A stretch of 8,425 bases of DNA from Methanobacteriota archaeon (GTDB lineage: Archaea > Thermoplasmatota > Poseidoniia > Poseidoniales > Poseidoniaceae): assembly GCA_018645535.1 (NCBI GenBank), contig JABGWN010000046.1, positions 1-8,425 on the forward strand, read 5' to 3'. Both the position numbers and the translations under genes were made by a program. Of the stretch, positions 1 to 6,927 are shown piece by piece. The notes beneath the pieces are model-generated. The model had not been told where the DNA came from. It worked only from the letters and a program-made list of their open reading frames with translations, and made no database searches. Positions within the stretch are counted from its first letter, which is position 1. Every line of letters begins with the position of its first letter.

Positions 1-299
1 GATGTGTCATCGTCATCATAGTTCCAAACGGCAGAGTTGGAGCCTATTGCCATGATTGTAACCCAGACAACGAGTATTGTAGGGAGGAGGTAGAACATAA
101 TCTCCAGCCTGGTATTATGCCGTTCGAGGGGGAAAGCCCCGACTTCAATACGGTCGACATCAGTCGTATCCGGTTCAACACCGTCGCGATACCTCAAGAT
201 TGCCGTAAACAGCCAACCGAATGTAAAAATGGCGACAAGAATCGACCAAAACATAAACTTGTCATAAAGTACGTAGAAAACGGTATCTTCCGCTGGCAT
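1..299 (-). CDS. Cytochrome c oxidase subunit II, N-terminal part (partial, runs off left edge)
   Basis: Reading the minus strand from the ATG at 299 gives 99 open codons to the window edge. Residues about 17-36 form one hydrophobic helix. A polar loop with several Asp/Glu follows, then the motif RHNTRLEIMFYLLPTI, which leads into a second helix (about residues 70-90). Two N-terminal helices, with the His-Asn-x-x-Leu-Glu signature just before the second, are the membrane anchor of heme-copper oxidase subunit II. This subunit takes electrons from a soluble donor through a CuA centre and passes them to subunit I. The CuA cupredoxin domain would lie beyond the edge, so it is not known whether the copper ligands are intact. 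After helix 2 there is a short run of five Asp residues. No strong Shine-Dalgarno precedes the start. The gene points away from the Toprim gene. Quinol oxidase subunit II is the main alternative and cannot be excluded without the CuA domain. Confidence 0.8.
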   Translation of the reverse strand, partial: MPAEDTVFYVLYDKFMFWSILVAIFTFGWLFTAILRYRDGVEPDTTDVDRIEVGAFPLERHNTRLEIMFYLLPTILVVWVTIMAIGSNSAVWNYDDDDT

Positions 300-388
300 G
301 GTTGCACCCTGATTAAAGGGGCGAGAGGGCCTACTTTAAGCGTTGGCGTAAAGCAAGCACTAGATTGAAATTCTTTCGTGCCATTTTC

Positions 389-400
389 TTTCATATAATC
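389..400. promoter_or_regulatory. Possible AT-rich TATA-like element in the divergent intergenic region
   Basis: The 192-bp gap between the oxidase subunit II start and the Toprim start contains the AT-rich stretch TTCATATAATC, which could serve as an archaeal TATA box on either strand. It lies about 90-100 nt from both start codons, so either transcript would have a long leader. A second candidate on the minus strand is CTTAAAG near 334-340, about 35-40 nt upstream of the oxidase start. Neither is more than a pattern match, and no clear BRE was recognised. Confidence 0.2.
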
Positions 401-477
401 CTATGTTCACCTCCGTTGAATCAATGCGTTTGTTGAAAAACCTAAACCGTTCACCAATCACAAAGCCAGTAGGCGTT

Positions 478-483
478 GGAGGG
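478..483 (+). promoter_or_regulatory. Shine-Dalgarno site of the Toprim gene
   Basis: GGAGGG lies 8 nt before the ATG at 492 but only 2 nt before the in-frame GTG at 486. The spacing favours ATG 492 as the true start. It is one of only two clear Shine-Dalgarno sites seen in the window. Confidence 0.55.
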
Positions 484-491
484 TCGTGAAG

Positions 492-956
492 ATGAATAAT
501 TCACCAAATACCATCGAACGTTTTCAGAAGGCTGGCAAAGCTCTCGGCGTTGCGAGACAACGCAATTGCGACGAAGGATTTGCCATTATCATCGAAGGAC
601 CTCGTGACAAAATAGCATTGAAACGTCTCGGATTTACAGGACCGCTTGAAGTGGTCAACAGAGGCTGGGGTATGGACCGTTTCATCGCCTATCTCTACGA
701 AACATACGGGACTCGGACCGATGATCGGAAAGCAACGATGACGCTGCTCATGGACTGGGACCGAACGGGTGGAAGACTGCAAACAAATCTGCGCCGCCGA
801 CTCGAATCATTTGATGTTCAAATCGATGAGGAATTACGCCGTGTACTGATGAAGACCTTGAAGCCAGAAACGCGTGTAGTCGAGAGCCTTGGCGGCCTAG
901 CAGGCGCTCTCATGCCGCACATGGGTATAGACGAACCACTTACACAGGATTCATAG
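492..956 (+). CDS. Small Toprim-domain protein, archaeal UPF0292 type
   Basis: This is a 154-residue protein built around a single Toprim fold. The first acidic motif is IIIEGPRDKIALKRLG (about residues 33-48), with the catalytic-type Glu in the EGxRDxxAL context. The DxD motif is LLMDWDRTGGRL (about 86-97). A following helical segment ends in a VVESLGGL motif. This order and size match the stand-alone archaeal Toprim proteins (UPF0292), related to the metal-binding domains of topoisomerases, DnaG and RNase M5. Toprim domains bind Mg2+ and act in nucleic-acid cleavage or joining; the exact substrate of this family is not established. The start is placed at ATG 492 because of the GGAGGG spacing; GTG 486 would add two residues. 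The NERD gene follows on the same strand 45 nt later, so they may share a transcript. The metal-binding residues appear intact. Confidence 0.85.
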   Translation: MNNSPNTIERFQKAGKALGVARQRNCDEGFAIIIEGPRDKIALKRLGFTGPLEVVNRGWGMDRFIAYLYETYGTRTDDRKATMTLLMDWDRTGGRLQTNLRRRLESFDVQIDEELRRVLMKTLKPETRVVESLGGLAGALMPHMGIDEPLTQDS

Positions 957-1001
957 AATTCAAGGTTGAAGTTAAAATACTCTGCAATTGAAACAACCAT
1001 C

Positions 1002-2222
1002 ATGGGGCTCCTGAGGAATTATCGCTGGCTGAAGGCTCGCCCCCTCAAGGCGTATCCGAAGCCAGATTTTGCTAAACTTGCTGGTACAAAATCTGAACTT
1101 GATCTTCTTGAGTATGTTCGAACGATCGATGGCGTTGTCGATGTATTCCATTCAGCACGCATTAACCAAATCATCGAAGGAAGAAGTCGCAGAGAAGCCG
1201 ATCTTATCGTTCTCATGAACGACAGGATTGTCTTTATTGAAGTTAAGAATTACAAAGGCGATATCACAATGCAAGAACATGTCCTGTATCAAAACGGTCA
1301 GTCAAGAGGCTGGACATTCGCAAAACTTGAGGAAGCAGTAGGCCGATTCCGAGAAATCGCCCGTGAAGTAGGAATCGTCCTCAACAGCGATGTTATTGAG
1401 ACCGTTTTGGCTTGTGTTGGAAACGGTGTCGTCAAAGAATCCGTTCAACCCAAAGCAATAACAGGTTCTTTTGTAGCCGATTCAAAGGAATCTGTTAAGG
1501 AGATTCTCACTGAATCACGTGAACACTCCGACCAATTTGATAAAGAGACGCTCAAGGCTCTGAGCACGCTTCTCTCTATGTTCGGAACGTGGGACAGTAT
1601 TCAATTTCCAAATGAAGCAAGACACGATGGCGACCTTACGACGCCTCGAACCATCCGCGAATGGAGGAAGAAGTATCGAGAATTACGCGTTATTAATGCA
1701 CGCAGCTGGTGGTCAACTCTGTTCAAAGGCCCTCAATTCACTGGAGAACTTATTCCACGTCAAGGCGACAGAATCGAGGTTATCGATTTGGATTATGAGG
1801 AAGTCGTTGGCCTTTTCAATCCACATGAAATGAAGGATGAAGAGCATCCCTACGAAGGTCTTGCTTCCATTACGTTTGGATATACTGAACTTCAGGATTG
1901 GTCAAAAGTTCAACTGATTACGAAGCAGAAAGCCAAAGCCAGTGAAGCGAATGAAGCTGCAGAAACATCTGCACCTCAAGAAGGTGATATTGTATCTCAA
2001 GCAAGAGTTCTCAATCATCTCACTGGAGAAAATGAAGGCATTGTCTTCCGTTTGAATAAAAAGATTGATGGCGTTTATTGGCGTAATAAAATGACTGAAA
2101 TGGAATGGACATTGAAAGATGCGACCATGGCTGTCAACTCTGCGCACGATGTTGAAATCACTTCGAGTAGATACGTCAAGAGTAAAAAGCGGTGGCAAAT
2201 ACAAGTCAAGACGGTTGAATAA
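1002..2222 (+). CDS. NERD-domain (nuclease-related) protein with unassigned C-terminal half
   Basis: This protein has 406 residues if started at ATG 1002; a TTG at 966 would add 12 residues, and neither start has a clear Shine-Dalgarno. Residues about 27-120 carry a NERD domain. They show a Glu in SELDLLEYV (E32), an Asp in READLIVL (D67), then FIEVKNYKGDI with E80 and K82. That is the E...D...ExK arrangement of the PD-(D/E)XK nuclease superfamily, with all catalytic-type residues present. After a helical region, a WW-containing stretch (about 236-237) starts a part I cannot assign. A charged Ala/Glu/Lys-rich linker (about 309-328) separates this from a final predicted beta-rich segment of about 75 residues. 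There is no signal peptide or membrane helix. NERD proteins are thought to process DNA or RNA, but few have a proven activity. It follows the Toprim gene and ends 6 bp from the convergent regulator gene. Confidence 0.8.
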   Translation: MGLLRNYRWLKARPLKAYPKPDFAKLAGTKSELDLLEYVRTIDGVVDVFHSARINQIIEGRSRREADLIVLMNDRIVFIEVKNYKGDITMQEHVLYQNGQSRGWTFAKLEEAVGRFREIAREVGIVLNSDVIETVLACVGNGVVKESVQPKAITGSFVADSKESVKEILTESREHSDQFDKETLKALSTLLSMFGTWDSIQFPNEARHDGDLTTPRTIREWRKKYRELRVINARSWWSTLFKGPQFTGELIPRQGDRIEVIDLDYEEVVGLFNPHEMKDEEHPYEGLASITFGYTELQDWSKVQLITKQKAKASEANEAAETSAPQEGDIVSQARVLNHLTGENEGIVFRLNKKIDGVYWRNKMTEMEWTLKDATMAVNSAHDVEITSSRYVKSKKRWQIQVKTVE

Positions 2223-2228
2223 GTGATC

Positions 2229-2684
2229 TCAGACAACGGGTGGAATCACTCGACCATCTTCTTTTACAGTATTGAGTACCACTTGGGTAAACGAACGCTG
2301 TACGCCTTTGAGTGTGAATACAGTCTTGGTTAAATCATCAAGATCCTTTCTGCTTTGAACGCGTGCGAGAACCATTGAATCGTAATCACCTGTTACGTCG
2401 TAGACTGCAAAGACTCGAGGGTCTGCTGCGATGTTTTGTTGAACATTGATCATCGAACCTTTTTCGATACGCAATCCAGTGATGACCGTCATGGTCCAAC
2501 CGATGCTTTCAGGTTCTAACAAGACCGTATAGCCCTTGATGACACCGAATTCTTCGAGTCTTCGGAGTCGATTGGTAATGGTGCCTTGTGCGACCCCAAT
2601 ACGTTGGGCAAGGCCTCGTTGACTGATGCGGGCATCTTCAAGCAGAACGGCAAGAAGTCGTCGGTCGGTATCATCAAGTTGCAT
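2229..2684 (-). CDS. Lrp/AsnC-family transcriptional regulator
   Basis: The 151-residue product has the standard two-domain architecture. Residues 1-50 form an N-terminal winged helix-turn-helix, beginning with LDDTDRRLLAVLLEDAR and with a recognition region around GVAQGTITNRLRRLEEFGVI. The C-terminal RAM (ACT-like) effector and oligomerisation domain spans about 63-140 and includes VTGDYDSMVLARV, in which the conserved Gly-Asp-Tyr-Asp turn is visible. Length is normal for the family. Such proteins form dimers or higher oligomers and control transcription, often in response to amino acids; the ligand cannot be read from the sequence. It is the last gene of a minus-strand operon and starts 12 nt after the stop of the membrane-anchored protein. 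There is no Shine-Dalgarno in that gap, so translation probably depends on coupling. Its stop faces the NERD gene stop across 6 bp. Confidence 0.92.
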   Translation of the reverse strand: MQLDDTDRRLLAVLLEDARISQRGLAQRIGVAQGTITNRLRRLEEFGVIKGYTVLLEPESIGWTMTVITGLRIEKGSMINVQQNIAADPRVFAVYDVTGDYDSMVLARVQSRKDLDDLTKTVFTLKGVQRSFTQVVLNTVKEDGRVIPPVV

Positions 2685-2696
2685 AGGTGGCCGTTA

Positions 2697-3830
2697 TCAG
2701 GCTTCATCTTCAACGCTTCGTTCCTCGTCTTTGCGACCAGGTAAGCGAATATTCTGGGTCCATCCACCAAGACCTTCAACGTCCATTTTCAGTAGAATGA
2801 GGAGTCCTTGTGGATGCCACTTCTTGAGACGTACCTCGAATGTTAATGCTTCACCAGGCTCGATTTTACTTCGCTTAGCACCTCCTCGCATACTCCAAGG
2901 AGCGATTGCTTCACAGCCTTCAGTGGTAATCAATTTCTTCTTAGCAAGGATCTCAACAAGAACAACAGGTTCCGTAGAATCCTTCCACAATGCTCGAATC
3001 TCTGGTAATCCATATTCTTGATTGAGGGAGCCCCGAATGACAGAACCGATGATGAAGGCAGCGACAATGATCATCGCAAGCGGGGGTAAGTGGTCGAGAA
3101 CTGTGAGGTCTTCAGTAGAAGTTGGAACTGTTGTTTCGTACATGGCAATAACGCCGGGCTGGCCCGTAGCATTGTCTTCTGCTCCGAGAACGACAAAGAC
3201 AACACGCCATCCATGTGCTTCTTCGGAAAGGTCAACGCCTGCCGCATAGAGGTGTTCATATGACACTTCAACATCAACCGAAGATGTGTTGTTGGCTTTG
3301 GTAAAGAAGCCGACATCAGAGGTCATATCTCGAACCAAAAATGGAATTTCTCGCCCGTGTTGGTCGGTTGCAGCGGTTTCAATGAAGAGAATCTGCATGA
3401 GTGCATCATCTCGAAGTTCAACCTGTGGCGTAAAGGTCATGTTTGCAACGAAGTAGTATTGGCCTTCATACTCTGAACGAACCGATAATGTTCCTGCTAA
3501 ATCAACGATGTGTTGACGTGTATCTTCGCCATTGCCGTTGATGAGTGAAGCTGTTTCATCAATTTCGATACCATTTGTTCCTGCGCGCAGATTTGCATCA
3601 TCATCGGGCCAGTCAGAACCTGTTGTTTCGCTATGTCTCCACCAATTTACGACGACATCGTCTTCGGTTGCATTGCATTCTCCGCATTGCATTACTTGGT
3701 CAGGAAAGTGTTCAACGTATCGATGCTCAACATCAGTATGTTCTCCAAGTTCCCATTCTAAATGCAGACTTGTTGATGCAGAAGCAAGTGGTAGGAGAAG
3801 AACAAGAGTAAACAAAAGCCATCGCTTCAT
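2697..3830 (-). CDS. Signal-peptide protein with one transmembrane helix, unknown function
   Basis: I do not recognise this 377-residue family. Residues 1-19 are a clear signal peptide (Lys-Arg, a Leu-rich core, then an Ala-Ser-Ala exit). Residues 20-249 look extracytoplasmic. They are acidic, contain a CGEC pair at 49-52, and carry five Asn-X-Ser/Thr sequons (about N53, N130, N180, N181, N220), consistent with archaeal N-glycosylation. A transmembrane helix follows at about 250-266 and ends in Arg. The remaining roughly 110 residues should be cytoplasmic, with strand-like segments, many Lys/Arg and a charged tail. The start overlaps the stop of the m5C methyltransferase gene by ATGA and has a well-spaced GGAGG inside that gene, so co-translation is likely. 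The topology of an exterior domain, one helix and an interior domain suits a sensor, receptor or anchor protein, but no enzymatic motif is visible. The N-terminal hydrophobic stretch could instead stay uncleaved. Confidence 0.8.
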   Translation of the reverse strand: MKRWLLFTLVLLLPLASASTSLHLEWELGEHTDVEHRYVEHFPDQVMQCGECNATEDDVVVNWWRHSETTGSDWPDDDANLRAGTNGIEIDETASLINGNGEDTRQHIVDLAGTLSVRSEYEGQYYFVANMTFTPQVELRDDALMQILFIETAATDQHGREIPFLVRDMTSDVGFFTKANNTSSVDVEVSYEHLYAAGVDLSEEAHGWRVVFVVLGAEDNATGQPGVIAMYETTVPTSTEDLTVLDHLPPLAMIIVAAFIIGSVIRGSLNQEYGLPEIRALWKDSTEPVVLVEILAKKKLITTEGCEAIAPWSMRGGAKRSKIEPGEALTFEVRLKKWHPQGLLILLKMDVEGLGGWTQNIRLPGRKDEERSVEDEA

Positions 3831-5542
3831 TCCTCTTCCTCCATTCCTAAGCGAATCTGAAGTAGTCGTCGTTCTGCCTTATCGAGCATTAAGGTGATTC
3901 GGGTGCCGCACCATGCACTGATGATCAAATCTCCAGTGGAATGCTTGACGCGAACGATCAATGCTCCAGCGGATAATTCCGTATCATAGGCTTCTGCGAA
4001 TTCTTCTCGTTCAGGCGCTTCATTCCGCAACATTCGTTGCAACATGATTTCATCGATAACTAATATCTCATCGGAAAGATGAGGATAAATCAGAGGAATT
4101 GATTCTTGACGCGCTCGCCAGCGACCACCCTTGACAACAAATGCAGGTAATCCGACATGGAGGACTTGCAATGGATGGAACGTTCCACCAGGCCAGCGGT
4201 TTCCACGCTTGTTCGGGGTATCTTTTGACCAAATCCGATCATAGACGATTCGAGGCGCAATGGCCATTCGCTTTCCTCTTCTCCACCAAGAGTAATCGGT
4301 TTGATTCAATTGACATTGTTCAAGAACTTCCTGAATTTCTTCTTCACTTGCTTGGAGAACTGTATGACGATTGTTTGGAGGTGCTTCCAATTGACGAGGC
4401 TCCCAACCACTCTCCGCTTTTCGATCCGCTAACTTGTCGACAAAGGTTCGTGCAACACCTTGTGGTGTTGCTTCTTCTTTATGATGAAGCAGAGCAACGA
4501 AGAATCCACCTGTGTTGTTATCCGCTGGATAGAGTCGACGGCAATACGGCAAAACATCGAGAATGTCTTGTTCAGTCGGTGGGTCATATTGTGGTTTGTA
4601 GAAGGGGACTGAGGTTCGATCTTTGGCTATGTTTCCTTCTTCATCGATTTGTTCCCAATCTGTTAATCCACGGTGCCATGTCAAACCTTCAACCTTTGAA
4701 TCATCGATATCGACCAGTTCAAGCCAAGGGCATTGTCGAAGTAATTCGGCTATGACTGCCTCGTTTTCAGTCGGATCGAGTGAACATGTTGAGTAGACCA
4801 TATCGCCTCCAGGCCTGAGGAGTTGAGCGCCTCTTTTCGAGATATCAACTTGCAATTGGAACATTGTGCGGCCACCGCGTGGAGACCAACTCCACCAGAC
4901 GTCCTTGTTCTTTCGCGCGGTTGCACTTCCAGTGCAAGGAACGTCTGCAACGATAGCATCGAAGCCAGGTTCTGGTATTCTTCCGATATGACGTCCATCG
5001 TGTTGACTGACGATGACGTTGCCTAGAGACAGTCGTCCTCGATTGCTTGCAAGCATATTGACGCGACCTGAAATCGGTTCGTTAGCGACAACAACGCCCG
5101 TTGGAGCCATTCGTTCAGCAGCATGTGTTGCCTTCGATCCAGGTGCTGCACAGAGATCGAGTAAGAGCGTATTTGGTTGAGGGTCGAGAACAAGAATTGG
5201 AAGCATACTGGCTGCTTCTTGACGTGTGATGCGTCCCGTATCGTGAAGCAGAGCAAGAAGTTCTCGAGTTCCATCTCTGGCTGCTTGTCCTCGAGCAAAC
5301 GGCATCTCATAGGCTTCGTTTCCATGCGACCAAGCAATCGGTTTACCGCCCATTTCAATGAGTTTTTCACGCGTCCAATCTTTGTCATGATGATGCATTG
5401 AAAGACGCAGTGTTTCAGGCAAAGGTGTTGTTGCAACATCAATCCAATCCTGCTTCGCAATTCCAAGGGACTGAGCAAATCCAGTTAGGGGCGCAATATC
5501 TGCTTGGTCAAGCAAGCTGGTCTCACTTTCTCTCGCCCCCAT
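3827..5542 (-). CDS. RNA cytosine-C5 methyltransferase, Trm4/NSUN2-like
   Basis: This is a Rossmann-fold methyltransferase that uses S-adenosylmethionine to make 5-methylcytosine in RNA, most likely tRNA. In the 571-residue form starting at ATG 5542, the pre-catalytic motif GRITRQEAASMLP (about 103-115) is typical of the NSUN group. SAM-binding motif I is LDLCAAPGSKATHAAE (about 128-143). Motif IV is DVPCTGSA, with Cys203. Motif VI is YSTCSLDPTENE, with the nucleophile-type Cys253. Both cysteines of the dual-cysteine mechanism are present. Residues about 400-571 form a C-terminal extension with a HPLQVLHVGLPAFVVK segment resembling the PUA-like tail of NSUN2/Trm4. Characterised archaeal Trm4 proteins are, from memory, nearer 310 residues, so this one is long. 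An upstream in-frame ATG at 5641 would give 604 residues but would overlap the divergent membrane gene, and the extra residues look non-conserved. It is the first gene of a three-gene minus-strand operon. Confidence 0.9.
   Translation of the reverse strand: MGARESETSLLDQADIAPLTGFAQSLGIAKQDWIDVATTPLPETLRLSMHHHDKDWTREKLIEMGGKPIAWSHGNEAYEMPFARGQAARDGTRELLALLHDTGRITRQEAASMLPILVLDPQPNTLLLDLCAAPGSKATHAAERMAPTGVVVANEPISGRVNMLASNRGRLSLGNVIVSQHDGRHIGRIPEPGFDAIVADVPCTGSATARKNKDVWWSWSPRGGRTMFQLQVDISKRGAQLLRPGGDMVYSTCSLDPTENEAVIAELLRQCPWLELVDIDDSKVEGLTWHRGLTDWEQIDEEGNIAKDRTSVPFYKPQYDPPTEQDILDVLPYCRRLYPADNNTGGFFVALLHHKEEATPQGVARTFVDKLADRKAESGWEPRQLEAPPNNRHTVLQASEEEIQEVLEQCQLNQTDYSWWRRGKRMAIAPRIVYDRIWSKDTPNKRGNRWPGGTFHPLQVLHVGLPAFVVKGGRWRARQESIPLIYPHLSDEILVIDEIMLQRMLRNEAPEREEFAEAYDTELSAGALIVRVKHSTGDLIISAWCGTRITLMLDKAERRLLQIRLGMEEEE
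3838..3842 (-). promoter_or_regulatory. Shine-Dalgarno site embedded in the methyltransferase C-terminal codons
   Basis: On the minus strand GGAGG lies 7 nt upstream of the ATG at 3830 of the signal-peptide protein gene. It falls inside the last codons of the upstream gene, which spell a terminal run of four Glu. The next start overlaps the stop as ATGA, a classical arrangement for translational coupling. Confidence 0.6.
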
Positions 5543-5604
5543 GTCCCGCCCTACAGTCTCGCCCCTTTTTGCATTGCGAACGCCGTTAGCATCATATCGC
5601 GTTG

Positions 5605-6927
5605 ATGTCTGGTCGGGACATGCTCGGTGACGAAATGCCATGGTTGGTGCCGCTGTTTTTCGGCTCCATTGCTATCTGGTTGTTTCCAAAAGTGGTTGAA
5701 TCCTTTGCAAAAGGCCGTAGTGAACGGCTATTGATGGCGTTACGGTGGTTACCTTTTACACTTCTAGCAGTGATTCTTTCTTTGCGTATGTCATCCATAC
5801 TATCTCATGATACAGATCATCTGGAAGTCGTCTCCTATCTTCTAGCGGATTCTTCACTGACAGATCGCCTTCACATTCTCTTTGCAGGAGATGGTCTTGT
5901 TGAATGGATGCTTCTTCCATTGGTCTACCTGTTTGCATGGAATGGTCAAGGGATGGGAGGGACATGGAAGGATGAACACCTGCAGAAGTTTAAGCGAACA
6001 GTGGCCCTTATGTTACTGGTCTCTGCAACATTATTCTTTGATGATTCAGCCTACATCGCTCCAGAAAGTTTCCCATTAACCCCTATTCCTAGCCCGTCAT
6101 TCGACATGTGGGTGGCCATTATGTTACTGCTTGTAGAGATTTTAGTCATTAGTGGATTAATGTCGATGTATGGCCCTCCTAAGGGCTTAGAGACCTATCG
6201 AAAGAGAATGTTTCTACCAGCCTCTCCGCTTGTTCTTACAGGATTTGCCTTCTTGGCGATGGCCTTCATGGATTCCTCAGTCTTCGATACTGAATGGTGG
6301 GCAGACCCGTATCAAAACGACAAGGTTGCTATGATGTGGCTGTGGGTTTTTGTTGCATTCAATCTCCACGTATTCGGTAGACCAATTCATGATATCGATT
6401 CCAAATTAGGTGTAGGAGATGGCCGAAGTCGAGCCTTAGCCTTCAGTATAGGGGCATCATTAGGCATACTGATTCTCGTCACATCATGGTTGATGCATCA
6501 ACAAGATGCTCCCGATGCAACGGCGATTCGTTCCGCCTTGTGGTTGGTTGGATGGATTTCAGTAATGATGGCCATGGTCTTACTTCTTCCAATGCTTGGA
6601 TTCGATGATGGCGCACGTCCAGAATTAGATTGGGCTCGTTGGACACTTCTGTTTGGACCGATGGTTCTGTTTGTCATGCATCCCTACTCTCCGTTCCTTT
6701 TACTCGGGTCATGGTTTGCCTTGATTGCAACGATGGTCTTACCATGGATGCTTGAGCGTGAAGCGAAATCTCTTCCTGTGTGGCAAATTGTTGCCCTCAG
6801 TGCTGGCATGATTGCAGTCTTTTCAGTAACGCTTCTATCTGGTCAAGGCATGGTCATTGCAGTTCCTCTCGGAGGAATTTTTGCAACGCTCTCATCGATG
6901 ATGATGCTTCGCCATGCTTCAGCATAA
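5605..6927 (+). CDS. Polytopic membrane protein, unknown function
   Basis: The product of 440 residues is dominated by hydrophobic segments. I count 12-13 candidate transmembrane helices, at about 12-28, 41-61, 96-111, 130-146, 167-186, 206-222, 241-257, 278-296, 309-330, 343-357, 361-381, 390-412 and 415-435. Loops are short, with Trp/Asp-rich stretches (for example EWWADPYQND near 230-239) and charged loops such as ETYRKRMF near 196-203. No transporter signature, heme-binding pattern or catalytic motif is recognisable, so a transporter, a lipid-related enzyme and a simple integral membrane protein all remain possible. TTG 5602, ATG 5605, ATG 5620 and ATG 5635 are all possible starts; 5605 was chosen as the first ATG, with 5620 also plausible. 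No Shine-Dalgarno is visible. It is divergent from the methyltransferase across 62 bp and is followed 35 nt later by the DUF2071-DUF393 gene. Confidence 0.75.
   Translation: MSGRDMLGDEMPWLVPLFFGSIAIWLFPKVVESFAKGRSERLLMALRWLPFTLLAVILSLRMSSILSHDTDHLEVVSYLLADSSLTDRLHILFAGDGLVEWMLLPLVYLFAWNGQGMGGTWKDEHLQKFKRTVALMLLVSATLFFDDSAYIAPESFPLTPIPSPSFDMWVAIMLLLVEILVISGLMSMYGPPKGLETYRKRMFLPASPLVLTGFAFLAMAFMDSSVFDTEWWADPYQNDKVAMMWLWVFVAFNLHVFGRPIHDIDSKLGVGDGRSRALAFSIGASLGILILVTSWLMHQQDAPDATAIRSALWLVGWISVMMAMVLLLPMLGFDDGARPELDWARWTLLFGPMVLFVMHPYSPFLLLGSWFALIATMVLPWMLEREAKSLPVWQIVALSAGMIAVFSVTLLSGQGMVIAVPLGGIFATLSSMMMLRHASA

Noticed and set aside
117..368. 83-codon plus-strand open frame at the left end
   Set aside because: It is antisense to the oxidase subunit II gene, whose two-helix signature is convincing.
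492..2222. Toprim/NERD pair as a horizontally acquired defence island
   Set aside because: There are no flanking mobile genes, base composition looks like that of neighbouring genes by eye, and UPF0292 is a common archaeal family.
2626..3249. Two plus-strand open frames opposite the regulator and the membrane-anchored protein
   Set aside because: They have Arg/Ser-rich shadow-type composition and lie across well-supported minus-strand genes.
4141..4755. 204-codon open frame on the plus strand
   Set aside because: It lies opposite the methyltransferase, whose conserved motifs are unambiguous; its translation has no recognisable family features.
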